Positions 26,812-36,031 of a DNA stretch of 64,000 bases are shown one piece after another. The position numbers and the translations under genes are program-made. Within the stretch, counting starts at the first letter, position 1; each line of letters opens with the position of its first letter. This DNA is from Halanaerobacter jeridensis (lineage in GTDB: Bacteria > Bacillota > Halanaerobiia > Halobacteroidales > Halobacteroidaceae): assembly GCF_016908315.1 (NCBI RefSeq), contig NZ_JAFBDQ010000010.1, forward strand, positions 52,564 through 116,563. Direction: 5' to 3'. The notes under the pieces were generated by a model. It was not told the DNA's origin. It made no database searches and was given only the letters and a program-made list of their open reading frames with translations.

Positions 26812-27816
26812 TTAATAAATTCGATCACTCCGCTTTGAATGAAACAACTTTTGCTTTAAATCAGCATCAATATAATTATCAACCATTGCATCTAACATTT
26901 TATTACTAATCCGTACTTCATTATCTACTATATCTAACCAGATTGGTATACCACGACTATCTTGGGGAGTTAAAGCATACACAACTCTGGCCACAAAATC
27001 AAGCTCAGTTTGTTGCTCTTTTAGCATATCTAATCCAATTACCCCTGGATCCCGTGAAGAACGAAAAAAAGATTTTTTAAAGCCATGGGTTAAAGTTATA
27101 TCATCTATTTTCATTATTTCTCTTTGCTTTAATAAGCCAAATAACAATTCACGATCATACATATTCTGCATTTTTTCAGGCAAAAAATCTTTTAAATTTT
27201 CACTAATTTTATGAGTTCCTATCTCTTCAATCACTCCTACTAATAAAACCTTTTCCTGCAAAGCTAACTCTACTAACTGTTCCCAACTTTCCTCAGCTTG
27301 GAATTTATAACGCGACAGCGAACCATCCATCATAATTAATTTAGGCTGCCATTTTCTGATACTCTCTTGAGCTACTTTAATTTCTAAATCAGCTAACAAT
27401 GAAGAAGTTATTTTTCCAGCTACTTCTTGAGCATTATCTGATTCTTCTTTTTTCATTTTCTTAAAAACTTTATCCCGGTCACTCTCAATTAACGGACTAA
27501 ATACTGTATGATTTACAACCTCATCCTCACTTTTAATAGTATTTTTAGCCAAACCCTGCAGCACACTTAAATAATGAGGATAAATTTTGCCCAAAGTATT
27601 AATCGAACCGTCGACTCCAATAATTGAACCTGATTGAGTCCACTGCTGTAATTCTTCTTGTTCTAAATCATTTAATATCTTAAATTGACCTAATTCATCT
27701 TTAATCAATTGGCGTAATTTAGATTCATCAATCTCTGATTTATAATCATATTTTTCCTTTAGATATTGGTTACAATCCTGCAATGATTCTTTTAATTCAG
27801 ATGTTATTTCTAACAT
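26812..27816 (-). CDS. NurA-domain nuclease, HerA partner
   Basis: A 334-aa NurA-like protein. The first acidic strand IIGVDGSIN (near residue 66) and the second LIMMDGSLSRYKF (about residue 162) hold the expected metal-binding Asp residues. The C-terminal segment IPIWLDIVDNEVRIS is also conserved in NurA proteins. In archaea NurA forms a complex with HerA that resects DNA ends with Mre11-Rad50; a bacterial version probably acts in repair. GAGGTGATAGA precedes ATG. Confidence 0.8.
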   Translation of the reverse strand: MLEITSELKESLQDCNQYLKEKYDYKSEIDESKLRQLIKDELGQFKILNDLEQEELQQWTQSGSIIGVDGSINTLGKIYPHYLSVLQGLAKNTIKSEDEVVNHTVFSPLIESDRDKVFKKMKKEESDNAQEVAGKITSSLLADLEIKVAQESIRKWQPKLIMMDGSLSRYKFQAEESWEQLVELALQEKVLLVGVIEEIGTHKISENLKDFLPEKMQNMYDRELLFGLLKQREIMKIDDITLTHGFKKSFFRSSRDPGVIGLDMLKEQQTELDFVARVVYALTPQDSRGIPIWLDIVDNEVRISNKMLDAMVDNYIDADLKQKLFHSKRSDRIY

Positions 27817-28006
27817 TCTATCACCTCATGCTTTATAAATTCTCTAAAATAAAAATCTTTCCTGCATGACACAGTTTCATTTTTTTCTAATTCATAGTAA
27901 TTATTCATTCAAAATAATACTTTTTATTAAATACGACATTATAAGCGGAAAAAGAACTATTTAGAGATGTCGAAAAAAGTTTTTTTATAAAAAAATATTC
28001 TATCTG

Positions 28007-28035
28007 TTGACTTCAATTGCAATTTATGGTATTAT
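28007..28035 (+). promoter_or_regulatory. Sigma-A-type promoter upstream of small ORF and abrB
   Basis: The boxes are TTGACT (28007-28012), a 17-bp spacer, and TATTAT (28030-28035). It is the only strong promoter-like element in the 370 bp before the small ORF. Confidence 0.75.
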
Positions 28036-28073
28036 TTAATTACAAAATATGTTTGTGGTTCTATTAAAATCAA

Positions 28074-28176
28074 TTTAGGCAGTTGAAGCAGTTACAAAAT
28101 AATAATGTAAAATTATTCAAATCAAGGTAAAAAGCTTTTTGATTTGTTGCCTAAATATAGGGCATCCTATATTTAG
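28074..28176 (+). promoter_or_regulatory. Leader with mutually exclusive RNA stems before a small ORF
   Basis: TTTAGGCA (28074-28081) can pair with TGCCTAAA (28148-28155), enclosing two smaller stems (TTACA/TGTAA and CAAATCA/TGATTTG). The 3' arm of that closing stem overlaps the 5' arm of a second perfect hairpin, CTAAATATAGG/CCTATATTTAG (28151-28176), which ends at the ribosome binding site. The two folds cannot coexist. I do not recognise it as a known riboswitch. Confidence 0.45.
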
Positions 28177-28187
28177 GAGGTGATAGA

Positions 28188-28313
28188 ATGAAATATTTTA
28201 AAAGCTATAAAAAATTAATCAAAAATATTAAAAAGGAAGGTGGTGAAAATCCTGCTTATAGCAAAGACTATGCATATTCTAGATACAGGAAAAGGTTGTT
28301 GGAAATCGCTTAA
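28188..28313 (+). CDS. Small basic protein, 41 aa
   Basis: An ATG preceded at good spacing by AGGAGGTGAT opens a 41-codon frame, from MKYFKSYKKLIKNIKK to YSRYRKRLLEIA. It is strongly basic, rich in Lys, Tyr and Arg, and has no membrane segment. The good promoter, perfect ribosome binding site and long downstream structured region support translation. I cannot name a family. It may be a leader peptide or a small DNA- or RNA-binding protein. Confidence 0.55.
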   Translation: MKYFKSYKKLIKNIKKEGGENPAYSKDYAYSRYRKRLLEIA

Positions 28314-28350
28314 TAATTATAACCTAATAAGAAGAATCAATGTTCAAATA

Positions 28351-28557
28351 GCTTATATAGGGCAAAGCACCACGTAGAGAAAGGACTTTGCCTAGAATGT
28401 AAATTTAGGGACAAGGTAACACCTGTATCTTTCTAGTACCTTGATATTGTAGATATTAAGGGCAGCAGGGAAGATTATAATCAAGCGATTATACCTAACA
28501 CAATCTAATCCTGTATGATTGTGGTCTATGTATAGTTTTGCATAGATTTTTATAAGC
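28351..28557 (+). ncRNA. Candidate structured RNA between small ORF and abrB
   Basis: A closing stem GCTTATA/TATAAGC (28351-28357 and 28551-28557) encloses five consecutive local stems of 6-7 bp. These are GGCAAAG/CTTTGCC (28361-28392), CAAGGTA/TACCTTG (28412-28443), ATAATC/GATTAT (28477-28492), CACAATC/GATTGTG (28499-28523) and TCTATG/CATAGA (28525-28546). It could be an abrB leader or an independent RNA. I found no match to a known class by eye. Confidence 0.45.
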
Positions 28558-28568
28558 AGGGAATATAT

Positions 28569-28844
28569 ATGAAATCAACAGGTATTGTAAGAAAAGTGGA
28601 CGAGCTTGGTCGAGTAGTTATTCCAGTGGAGTTGAGAAGAACATTGAATATTGAAACTAAGGATGCTTTAGAAATTTATGTCGATGAAGAGAAGATAATC
28701 TTCAAGAAATACCAGCCAGCTTGTATTTTCTGTGGTGATGCTGAAGATGTTATCAATTTCAAAGGAAAAAATATCTGTCCTAGTTGTTTAGACGATATTT
28801 CTGAAACTGCTCACGAAGATGCTGATGAAGCAGAAAGTGCTTAA
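28569..28844 (+). CDS. abrB: AbrB-family transition-state regulator
   Basis: The N-terminal 50 residues are the swapped-hairpin AbrB DNA-binding domain (STGIVRKVDELGRVVIPVELRR). The C-terminus carries a zinc-ribbon-like pair CIFC and CPSC, common in clostridial AbrB proteins, then a short acidic tail. AbrB controls transition to stationary phase and sporulation in Bacillus. Its position between rsmI and metG is conserved. The ribosome binding site AGCAGGG is 6-7 nt before the ATG. The gene is convergent with rsmI. Confidence 0.93.
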   Translation: MKSTGIVRKVDELGRVVIPVELRRTLNIETKDALEIYVDEEKIIFKKYQPACIFCGDAEDVINFKGKNICPSCLDDISETAHEDADEAESA

Positions 28845-28870
28845 ACAAAAAAACATTATGGCTGAAATAT

Positions 28871-28907
28871 AAAAAGCAGGTCCTAATTTCTTAGGAACCT
28901 GCTTTTT
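28871..28907. terminator. Bidirectional terminator between abrB and rsmI
   Basis: The stem AAAAAGCAGGT/ACCTGCTTTTT, plus inner CCTAA/TTAGG, is flanked by A and T runs on both sides. Confidence 0.85.
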
Positions 28908-29751
28908 ATTTATTGACTCTTATTTTAGTTGCAATCTGATAAACTTCACTTTTAGGTAAACCTCTTTTAGTAGCAACAATTTTTATTGCCTCTTTTTTAG
29001 TTGCTCCCTCTTTCATTTCTAACTTTACATGGTCTAAAATAGATAAATCATGCCAATTAACACCTGAGTCATCTTTGCTACCACCTTTAAGAACAATCAC
29101 AAATTCTCCTTTAGGCAATTCGGTCTTAAAATAGGATAATAACTCTCTAATTGAACCGCTCTTTTTTTCTTCAAATTTTTTTGTTAACTCCCTACAGACT
29201 GCTGCATCTCTATCACCTAAAACATCAAGAATATCACGCAATGACTTTACTAAGCGCTTAGGAGATTCATAAAAAATCATAGTCCGTTCTTCATTCTCCA
29301 ACTGCTGAAGATATTTCTTTCGCTCCCCTTTTTTACGCGGTAAAAAACCTTCAAAAGTAAATTTATCAGTTGGCAAACCAGAAACTACTAAAGCACTAGT
29401 CATAGCAGTTGGCCCGGGAACTGGTATCACCTCTATTTTCTGCTCTCTAAAGAAATTAACTAATTCATAACCAGGGTCAGAGATAGTAGGCATTCCAGCA
29501 TCAGAAACTAATGCTATCTCCACTCCATTTTTAATCTTAGACAATAATTGCTTTTTCTTCTGAGTTGAATTATGTTCATGATAACTAGTTAACTTAGTAT
29601 CAATCTCATAGTAATTAAGTAACTTTTGCGTTCTTCTTGTATCTTCTGCTGCTATTAAATCAACTTCCTCTAAAATTTCTAATGCACGTAACGTAATATC
29701 CTTTAAATTACCAATAGGAGTACCACAAATGTATAGTTTGCCCTTACTCAT
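28906..29751 (-). CDS. rsmI: 16S rRNA (cytidine1402-2'-O)-methyltransferase
   Basis: RsmI methylates the ribose of C1402 in the decoding centre. The tetrapyrrole-methylase fold is evident from YICGTPIGNLKDITLRAL, AAEDTRRTQKLL, ALVSDAGMPTISDPG and PVPGPTAMTSAL. I prefer the ATG at 29751 (MSKGKLY) because AAGGATG lies 8 nt before it; the ATG three codons earlier touches that site. The 5' end overlaps yazA by 8 bp. It is part of the yabA-trmN6-yazA-rsmI run. Confidence 0.95.
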   Translation of the reverse strand: MSKGKLYICGTPIGNLKDITLRALEILEEVDLIAAEDTRRTQKLLNYYEIDTKLTSYHEHNSTQKKKQLLSKIKNGVEIALVSDAGMPTISDPGYELVNFFREQKIEVIPVPGPTAMTSALVVSGLPTDKFTFEGFLPRKKGERKKYLQQLENEERTMIFYESPKRLVKSLRDILDVLGDRDAAVCRELTKKFEEKKSGSIRELLSYFKTELPKGEFVIVLKGGSKDDSGVNWHDLSILDHVKLEMKEGATKKEAIKIVATKRGLPKSEVYQIATKIRVNK

Positions 29752-29998
29752 CTTTATCATCCTTAATTAGTTCGATTTTTTGTTTGCGAGTCAGTTGTTT
29801 AATTTTATATTCTCTTTTTTGAGCTGAGCTACGACTTTTAAATTGTTCTTGATAACAAAGTTCTACTGGCGTTCTACCTCTAGTATACTTAGCTCCTTGT
29901 CCTTGATTATGTTCTGCAATCCTTCTTTCAATATCAGTCGTATACCCTGTATACAGAGTATCATCTGCACATTCTACAATATATACATAGTGACTCAT
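29744..29998 (-). CDS. yazA: GIY-YIG domain protein, YazA/YhbQ family
   Basis: The 84-aa protein consists of a single GIY-YIG domain. The motif appears as YVYIVECAD followed by TLYTGYTTDIERRIAEHN, then YTRGRTPVELCYQE. Its catalytic Arg and downstream Glu are in place. The family resembles UvrC-type nucleases, but its cellular role is unclear. It lies between trmN6 and rsmI as in B. subtilis. Confidence 0.93.
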   Translation of the reverse strand: MSHYVYIVECADDTLYTGYTTDIERRIAEHNQGQGAKYTRGRTPVELCYQEQFKSRSSAQKREYKIKQLTRKQKIELIKDDKDE

Positions 29999-30001
29999 TG
30001 T

Positions 30002-30772
30002 CTATTCCTCCACATTATAAATCTCATTTATTTCTGTAGTATAATTACCTTCGTGGTCATAAATAAATAAAGGCGGAAGAACTTCTAAATTAGTTCCTCC
30101 ACCTTTCTTAGCTTCTACTAATACTAAATCTGCTGGGCTATCAATAGTGGAATGAACCATTCTCATTCTTTTGCAGGTTAAATTATATTTTTCCATTAAT
30201 GACATTAACTCATTCAAACGTTGAATACGATATACATAAGCAACTTTCCCACCATATTTAACAAGTTGATTACTTGTTTTAACTACATCTTCTAGCTTAG
30301 ATTTCAATTCATGCCGAGCAATAGCAATACTCTCTTTAGGACTTACCTGACCGCTATTCTCTTTTAAATAAGGCGGATTACTTACAATATAATCAAAAGT
30401 TTCCGTTCCAAAATGATCTAGTGCATCTTTTAAATCTAATTCTAAAAAATCAAGTTCTTCTATTAATCCATTATAACGAGCACTTCTTTTAGCCATGTCG
30501 ATCATTTGAGGTTGAATATCAATCCCACAAATCTTATTTAATTCATACTTTGCTTGCATCAAATGAGGAATTATACCTGTGCCTGTACCTAAATCTAGTA
30601 CTTCAGATCCTGAGCTAGGGTTAATAAAATTAGCCAATAAAACGGCATCCAGAGAAAAGCAAAAATGGTCTGGATGCTGAATTAACTCTAAATTATCAAT
30701 TAATAAATCATCAATTCTTTCTCCACTCTTTAATTCTATTTTTTCTGCTTTAACTTGTTTTTTCTTCATCAT
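30002..30772 (-). CDS. trmN6: tRNA1(Val) (adenine37-N6)-methyltransferase-like
   Basis: The YabB/TrmN6 family modifies A37 of tRNA. The SAM motif VLDLGTGTGIIP and the N6-adenine motif SNPPYLKEN are clear, and the N-terminal ERIDDLLIDNLELIQHP is typical. It is 256 aa long. Its start overlaps the end of yabA by 23 bp, indicating coupling. Confidence 0.92.
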   Translation of the reverse strand: MMKKKQVKAEKIELKSGERIDDLLIDNLELIQHPDHFCFSLDAVLLANFINPSSGSEVLDLGTGTGIIPHLMQAKYELNKICGIDIQPQMIDMAKRSARYNGLIEELDFLELDLKDALDHFGTETFDYIVSNPPYLKENSGQVSPKESIAIARHELKSKLEDVVKTSNQLVKYGGKVAYVYRIQRLNELMSLMEKYNLTCKRMRMVHSTIDSPADLVLVEAKKGGGTNLEVLPPLFIYDHEGNYTTEINEIYNVEE

Positions 30773-31082
30773 TTTCTTCTAAAACTCCCATACAGAATAG
30801 GCAATCCCCTTCTCTACTTTCCCCAAAATTGAAATGACAAACATGAAATCCTTCATTATAAAGTTGCTCTAAATTATCATGGTCTTCAATTTGTAATTCT
30901 TCCCTAACTTCCTCATTTTGATTCTCAAATAATAATTTCTTTAAATTATTATTTTCTTCTTTTAAATCTTTATTTTCTTTATATAAATCATAAACGGTAT
31001 CTTTAATCTTCTGAAAGTCATTATTCATGCCCTGCAGTTGTTCCTGAAAATGAGCTAATAATCCAATAATCTCTTCCACCAT
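30750..31082 (-). CDS. yabA: Replication initiation control protein YabA
   Basis: YabA binds DnaA and DnaN and limits re-initiation at the origin. Residues 1-60 form a leucine-zipper coiled coil (LYKENKDLKEENNNLKKLL), and the C-terminus has a zinc site of His and Cys residues (HVCHFNFG, then CLFCMGVL). The 110-aa length fits. It follows ricT by 17 bp. Confidence 0.93.
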   Translation of the reverse strand: MVEEIIGLLAHFQEQLQGMNNDFQKIKDTVYDLYKENKDLKEENNNLKKLLFENQNEEVREELQIEDHDNLEQLYNEGFHVCHFNFGESREGDCLFCMGVLEENDEEKTS

Positions 31083-31099
31083 AACCCCTCCACTACTAA

Positions 31100-31924
31100 T
31101 TATTCATCATTTTTAGTTGTTAATTCCACGTTTTTAGCTTTAACTTCTAACTCCTCTTCTTTATCTTGCTCATCACTAACATCTACTTTTAAAGTTCGCT
31201 TCACAATATTCAAATCAGTCACTTCTCCCTGACCATAGTCTGTTTCTACTTCTTGCCCTATATTAGGCATTTCTTCTTTAGCGTTGCGATAATTCTGCAC
31301 TTCATATTTTAAACAACACATTAAGCGCCCACAAATACCAGAAATCTTATTAGGATTTAAAGCTAAATCCTGTTCTTTAGCTAAATTAATAGAAATTGGA
31401 TCAAAATCACATAAGAAAGTTTTACAGCATAATTCTCGCCCACAAGGGCCAATTCCTCCTAGCATCTTAGCCTCATCTCTAACTCCAATCTGTCTTAACT
31501 CAATCCGAGTTTTAAAGATAGCTGCTAAGTCTTTCACTAACTCTCTAAAATCAACTCTACCATCAGCAGTAAAATAAAATAATAATTTCCCTTTATCTAA
31601 AGTATACTCTGAACCGACTAAATTCATCGGTAAACCATGTTCGTCTATTTTATCTAAACAAATATCAAAAGCCTCATCAGCTTCTTCTTCATTCTTTTCA
31701 GCTTTACGCAAATCTTTCTGTGTCGCTCGTCGCTTTATATCTTTTAATGGTGAATCAAGTTCAGATTCATCAATTTCTTTTGAATCTATTACAACTTCAC
31801 CAATTTGAATTCCTCTAATCGTCTCTGCTACTACTTGGTCACCGACAGACAAATTCTCTCCAGCCGGTTTAAAATAATATACTTTATGAACTGGTTTAAA
31901 TCTAACTCCTACTACATTAGTCAT
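31100..31924 (-). CDS. ricT: PSP1-domain protein RicT (YaaT)
   Basis: RicT is part of the Ric complex that controls mRNA maturation through RNase Y and affects sporulation in Bacillus. The PSP1 domain spans about residues 60-180 and contains GGIGPCGRELCCKTFLCDF and GICGRLMCCLKYE, the Cys clusters that bind iron-sulfur in the complex. The acidic C-terminal tail is longer than usual. It is 274 aa long and lies directly after holB. Confidence 0.95.
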   Translation of the reverse strand: MTNVVGVRFKPVHKVYYFKPAGENLSVGDQVVAETIRGIQIGEVVIDSKEIDESELDSPLKDIKRRATQKDLRKAEKNEEEADEAFDICLDKIDEHGLPMNLVGSEYTLDKGKLLFYFTADGRVDFRELVKDLAAIFKTRIELRQIGVRDEAKMLGGIGPCGRELCCKTFLCDFDPISINLAKEQDLALNPNKISGICGRLMCCLKYEVQNYRNAKEEMPNIGQEVETDYGQGEVTDLNIVKRTLKVDVSDEQDKEEELEVKAKNVELTTKNDE

Positions 31925-31931
31925 TTTATAA

Positions 31932-32921
31932 TTAGAACCTCCTTACCCGCTTCAATTTCAACAACATAACCTCTAATGATAAACGCAAATTAACATTATA
32001 ATTTTTGATCAATTCATTACTATTTTCTAGAACCTCTATTATTTTTTCAATTTCTTTTGCTTCAAATTCTACTAAGTTATGCTTTAATTCATCTAAATAA
32101 TCAGCATTAATAATTTTATCCTCTTGCCCTAAATCAAGCAATAATAGATCACGATACCAAGTAATCATTACTTCTAAAATTTGATTAATTTCATCTTTAT
32201 AATTTAATAAGTCCTGTACTTTTTCAAACAACTGTACCTTATCTATATTAGGAAAATTAACTAAAAATTCAATTACATCTTCTCTTCTTTCTAACTGTTC
32301 CTCATCTTCAATCAACTGACAGGCATAATCATAACGTCCATCAGCTAAAGAAGCAATTAATTGTCCTTTAGCAGCTGTCAAATCATAGTCTTCAATTAAA
32401 TTTTCCTTAATTAAATCATAAGGAATTCTCTTAAACCTAACTAATTGACAGCGTGATATAGTAGTTGCTAATAATTGATTCAAATTATTAGTCAACAAGA
32501 TTATTATAGCATAAGAAGGGGGTTCTTCTAAAGTTTTTAATAATGAATTAGCAGCTGATAATGTCATATCTTCAGCTTGATAGATGATATATACTTTCTT
32601 CTTACTTTCATAAGGCTTATACATGATTTCTTGCTGTAATTCTCTAATCTGCTCAATTTTAATTGAAGCACCTTCGGCTTTAATCTCTTTAATATCAGGA
32701 TGATTATCATTATTAGCCTTACGACATGATAAACACTCATCACAAGCATCATCCACCTGGTTATGACAATTAGCTGCTTTAGCAAATTCAAAAGCAGTCG
32801 TACCTTTTCCTACCCCTTGCTTACCTGTAAATATATAAGCATGACTCAATCTATCTTTATTTAGAGCATTTTGCAAAATAGTAATTACTGTTTCTTGACC
32901 TAGCACATTATCAAAAGACAT
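31932..32921 (-). CDS. holB: DNA polymerase III delta' subunit
   Basis: A clamp-loader subunit of 329 aa. It has the P-loop-like GKQGVGKGTT (about 33-42), a zinc module with CDECLSCRK near residue 62, and the sensor segment SAANSLLKTLEEPP. The N-terminal FDNVLGQETVITILQNAL is diagnostic of the DnaX/HolB family. It lies between yaaR and ricT as in B. subtilis, and its partner DnaX is encoded in the same window. Confidence 0.95.
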   Translation of the reverse strand: MSFDNVLGQETVITILQNALNKDRLSHAYIFTGKQGVGKGTTAFEFAKAANCHNQVDDACDECLSCRKANNDNHPDIKEIKAEGASIKIEQIRELQQEIMYKPYESKKKVYIIYQAEDMTLSAANSLLKTLEEPPSYAIIILLTNNLNQLLATTISRCQLVRFKRIPYDLIKENLIEDYDLTAAKGQLIASLADGRYDYACQLIEDEEQLERREDVIEFLVNFPNIDKVQLFEKVQDLLNYKDEINQILEVMITWYRDLLLLDLGQEDKIINADYLDELKHNLVEFEAKEIEKIIEVLENSNELIKNYNVNLRLSLEVMLLKLKRVRRF

Positions 32922-32939
32922 CTCGATACTCCTTTCGCT

Positions 32940-33389
32940 CTATCTATACAAATCAACCAACATACCTCGTACTTCATCTAATTTATCCAAAATATCCAAC
33001 TGTGGTTTTTGGTCTTCTACAATCATTTTAGTTACATCTTCTAACGAACTATCAATAGATTTAACCAAACTCTGCACCTTCCCCTGAGTGGGACTATAAT
33101 CATCTTCCACTTGATACATTTTTTCCACAGCTTCTTCCACAAAATTTTGCACCATATTTTTATATTTTAATAATTCACTAAAAGTCCTATGCTTTGCTAA
33201 TTTATCTCCCTGTTGGTCAATCATCGTTAATAAATCATCTAATTTTGCTTTTATCTTTTCACCATGAACCTGTTTTAATTCCTGCAAAAATGATTTTTCA
33301 ACTTCTTTTGTCTTAGCAGACTGTTCTGCACCACTAACTTTAGTATTTACCTTATTTTGCGGTTTATTATCAACTTTTATTCTGGGCAT
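32940..33389 (-). CDS. yaaR: YaaR family (DUF327) protein
   Basis: A 149-aa helical protein. A Lys/Gln-rich N-terminus is followed by FLQELKQVHGEKIKAKLDDLL and a C-terminal LDILDKLDEVRGMLVDLYR, the DUF327 hallmarks. Its function is unknown. It overlaps tmk by 13 bp and precedes holB, so it belongs to the tmk-yaaR-holB-ricT operon. The usual yaaQ (darA) gene between tmk and yaaR is missing. Confidence 0.88.
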   Translation of the reverse strand: MPRIKVDNKPQNKVNTKVSGAEQSAKTKEVEKSFLQELKQVHGEKIKAKLDDLLTMIDQQGDKLAKHRTFSELLKYKNMVQNFVEEAVEKMYQVEDDYSPTQGKVQSLVKSIDSSLEDVTKMIVEDQKPQLDILDKLDEVRGMLVDLYR

Positions 33390-34021
33390 ACTATCGACCT
33401 CTCTTTTAGAATCTGTTTTATTTGCCCAAAAACTTCTTTCTTAGCTTTATTTCCATCTACTACTGCAATCCGTTCTTCCTGCTCGGCCAACTCTAAATAA
33501 CCCTTTCTAACCTGCTGATGAAATTCAATTTTTTCTGCTTCAATACGGTCACCAGCCTCATTAGTTTTAGCTGTTGTCTCCTTGGCCCGCTGTAGTGAAA
33601 CAGCAGGATCAAGATCTAATAAAAGAGTTAAATCTGGTGTTAAATTATCCGTAGCTATGCTATTTAACTTTTTTACTACTGAACTATCAAGCTCACGAGC
33701 AAATCCTTGATAAGCCCAAGTAGCATCAATATATCTATCACTAATCACAATCTTTCCATCCTTTAAATTAGGAATTATCACTTCTTGCACATGTTGAGCT
33801 CTATCAGCAAGATAAAGCATCAATTCAGCTTTAGGTACTAATTTATCATATTTAGGATCTAATAATATCTGTCTTATTTTGTTACCAACTTCTGTATCAC
33901 CTGGTTCATAAGTCATTATAACTTGATATCCCAAGTCCTGCAAATAATTTTTAACTAATTGTAATTGTGTCGATTTACCTGAACCCTCTACACCTTCTAA
34001 CGTAATAAATTTACCATGCAT
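33377..34021 (-). CDS. tmk: Thymidylate kinase
   Basis: The enzyme phosphorylates dTMP to dTDP. The P-loop is EGVEGSGKSTQ (about 9-19), the DRY-type motif is SDRYIDATWAYQG and the lid region RAKETTAKTNEAGDRIE is present. The 214-aa length is normal. It heads the tmk-yaaR-holB-ricT-yabA-trmN6-yazA-rsmI run, in which genes overlap or lie close together. Confidence 0.96.
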   Translation of the reverse strand: MHGKFITLEGVEGSGKSTQLQLVKNYLQDLGYQVIMTYEPGDTEVGNKIRQILLDPKYDKLVPKAELMLYLADRAQHVQEVIIPNLKDGKIVISDRYIDATWAYQGFARELDSSVVKKLNSIATDNLTPDLTLLLDLDPAVSLQRAKETTAKTNEAGDRIEAEKIEFHQQVRKGYLELAEQEERIAVVDGNKAKKEVFGQIKQILKERSIVCPE

Positions 34022-34183
34022 AAATTTTCCTCCAACTAATTTTATAATCTTATTTTATGTTCTTCTAGATAGTAATAAAAAATTCCTTTACTAAAACAAA
34101 ATAATTAAGTCCAAGATTCAAAATTAAACTCTGATTCATACTTTAATTTTTACTTAGCCTTATACTCATACTTAATAAAAAAA

Positions 34184-34202
34184 GACCCCCACAAGGAGGG
34201 CC
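34184..34202 (-). terminator. Intrinsic terminator of guaB
   Basis: A G/C-rich hairpin (GGCCCTCC/GGGGGTC, with imperfect pairs) is followed by seven T on the minus strand, shortly after the guaB stop. Confidence 0.7.
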
Positions 34203-34217
34203 AAATAACAATTGCTT

Positions 34218-35729
<1,512 letters not shown>

Positions 35730-35794
35730 TTATATTAAAATTATATCTATTCCCTACTCTCTACTAAACTATAATTTTAATTTTTAATCTATAA

Positions 35795-35870
35795 AAAATA
35801 ACCTTACTTATAACCAGGGGATAAAATAAATTGCAAAAAATGTAATTAATCTGGGTATAGTAAGGCTTAA
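35795..35870 (-). terminator. Riboswitch expression platform (attenuator) of guaB
   Basis: GCCTTACT and CCAG on one arm pair with CTGG and AGTAAGGT on the other, followed by a T run at the 3' side. It lies directly downstream of the purine aptamer and before guaB. Confidence 0.75.
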
Positions 35871-35877
35871 TAATAGA

Positions 35878-35951
35878 AATTCCGTAGTCAAATGGTTTAA
35901 GGCCATTTGGTAGAAACTCTCGAGCCGGATCCCCGAAGTTATACGAAAAAA
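35878..35951 (-). promoter_or_regulatory. Guanine (purine) riboswitch aptamer
   Basis: On the minus strand the aptamer reads CGTATAAC, GGGGATCCGGCTC, GTTTCTACC, then a P3 stem AAATGG/CCATTT and GACTACG. These are the conserved purine-aptamer junctions. P1 pairs TTTCGTA with TACGGAA. The ligand-contact base in GACTACG is C, which indicates guanine rather than adenine. A promoter TTGACA-N17-TAAACT lies at 35974-36002. Confidence 0.93.
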
Positions 35952-35973
35952 TATTCAATTATGATTTTCTTAA

Positions 35974-36002
35974 GTTTATCAAGTATCTTAATTAATGTCA
36001 AG
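35974..36002 (-). promoter_or_regulatory. Promoter of the guanine-riboswitch / guaB transcript
   Basis: TTGACA (35997-36002), 17-bp spacer, TAAACT (35974-35979). It is correctly placed upstream of the aptamer. Confidence 0.65.
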
Positions 36003-36031
36003 AATAAGTGATTAATAGGATTACCTCAAAA

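Noticed and set aside
24619..27816. HerA-NurA as a phage-defence system
   Set aside because: No Sir2, restriction, toxin-antitoxin or mobile gene accompanies the pair, so a defence assignment is not supported by the sequence.
28351..28557. The abrB leader as 6S RNA, RNase P RNA, tmRNA or a known riboswitch
   Set aside because: None of the conserved sequence motifs I know for those classes was found, so I kept it as an unassigned candidate structured RNA.
35764..35958. A 64-codon minus-strand frame before guaB
   Set aside because: It coincides with the guanine riboswitch aptamer and its terminator; there is no ribosome binding site.
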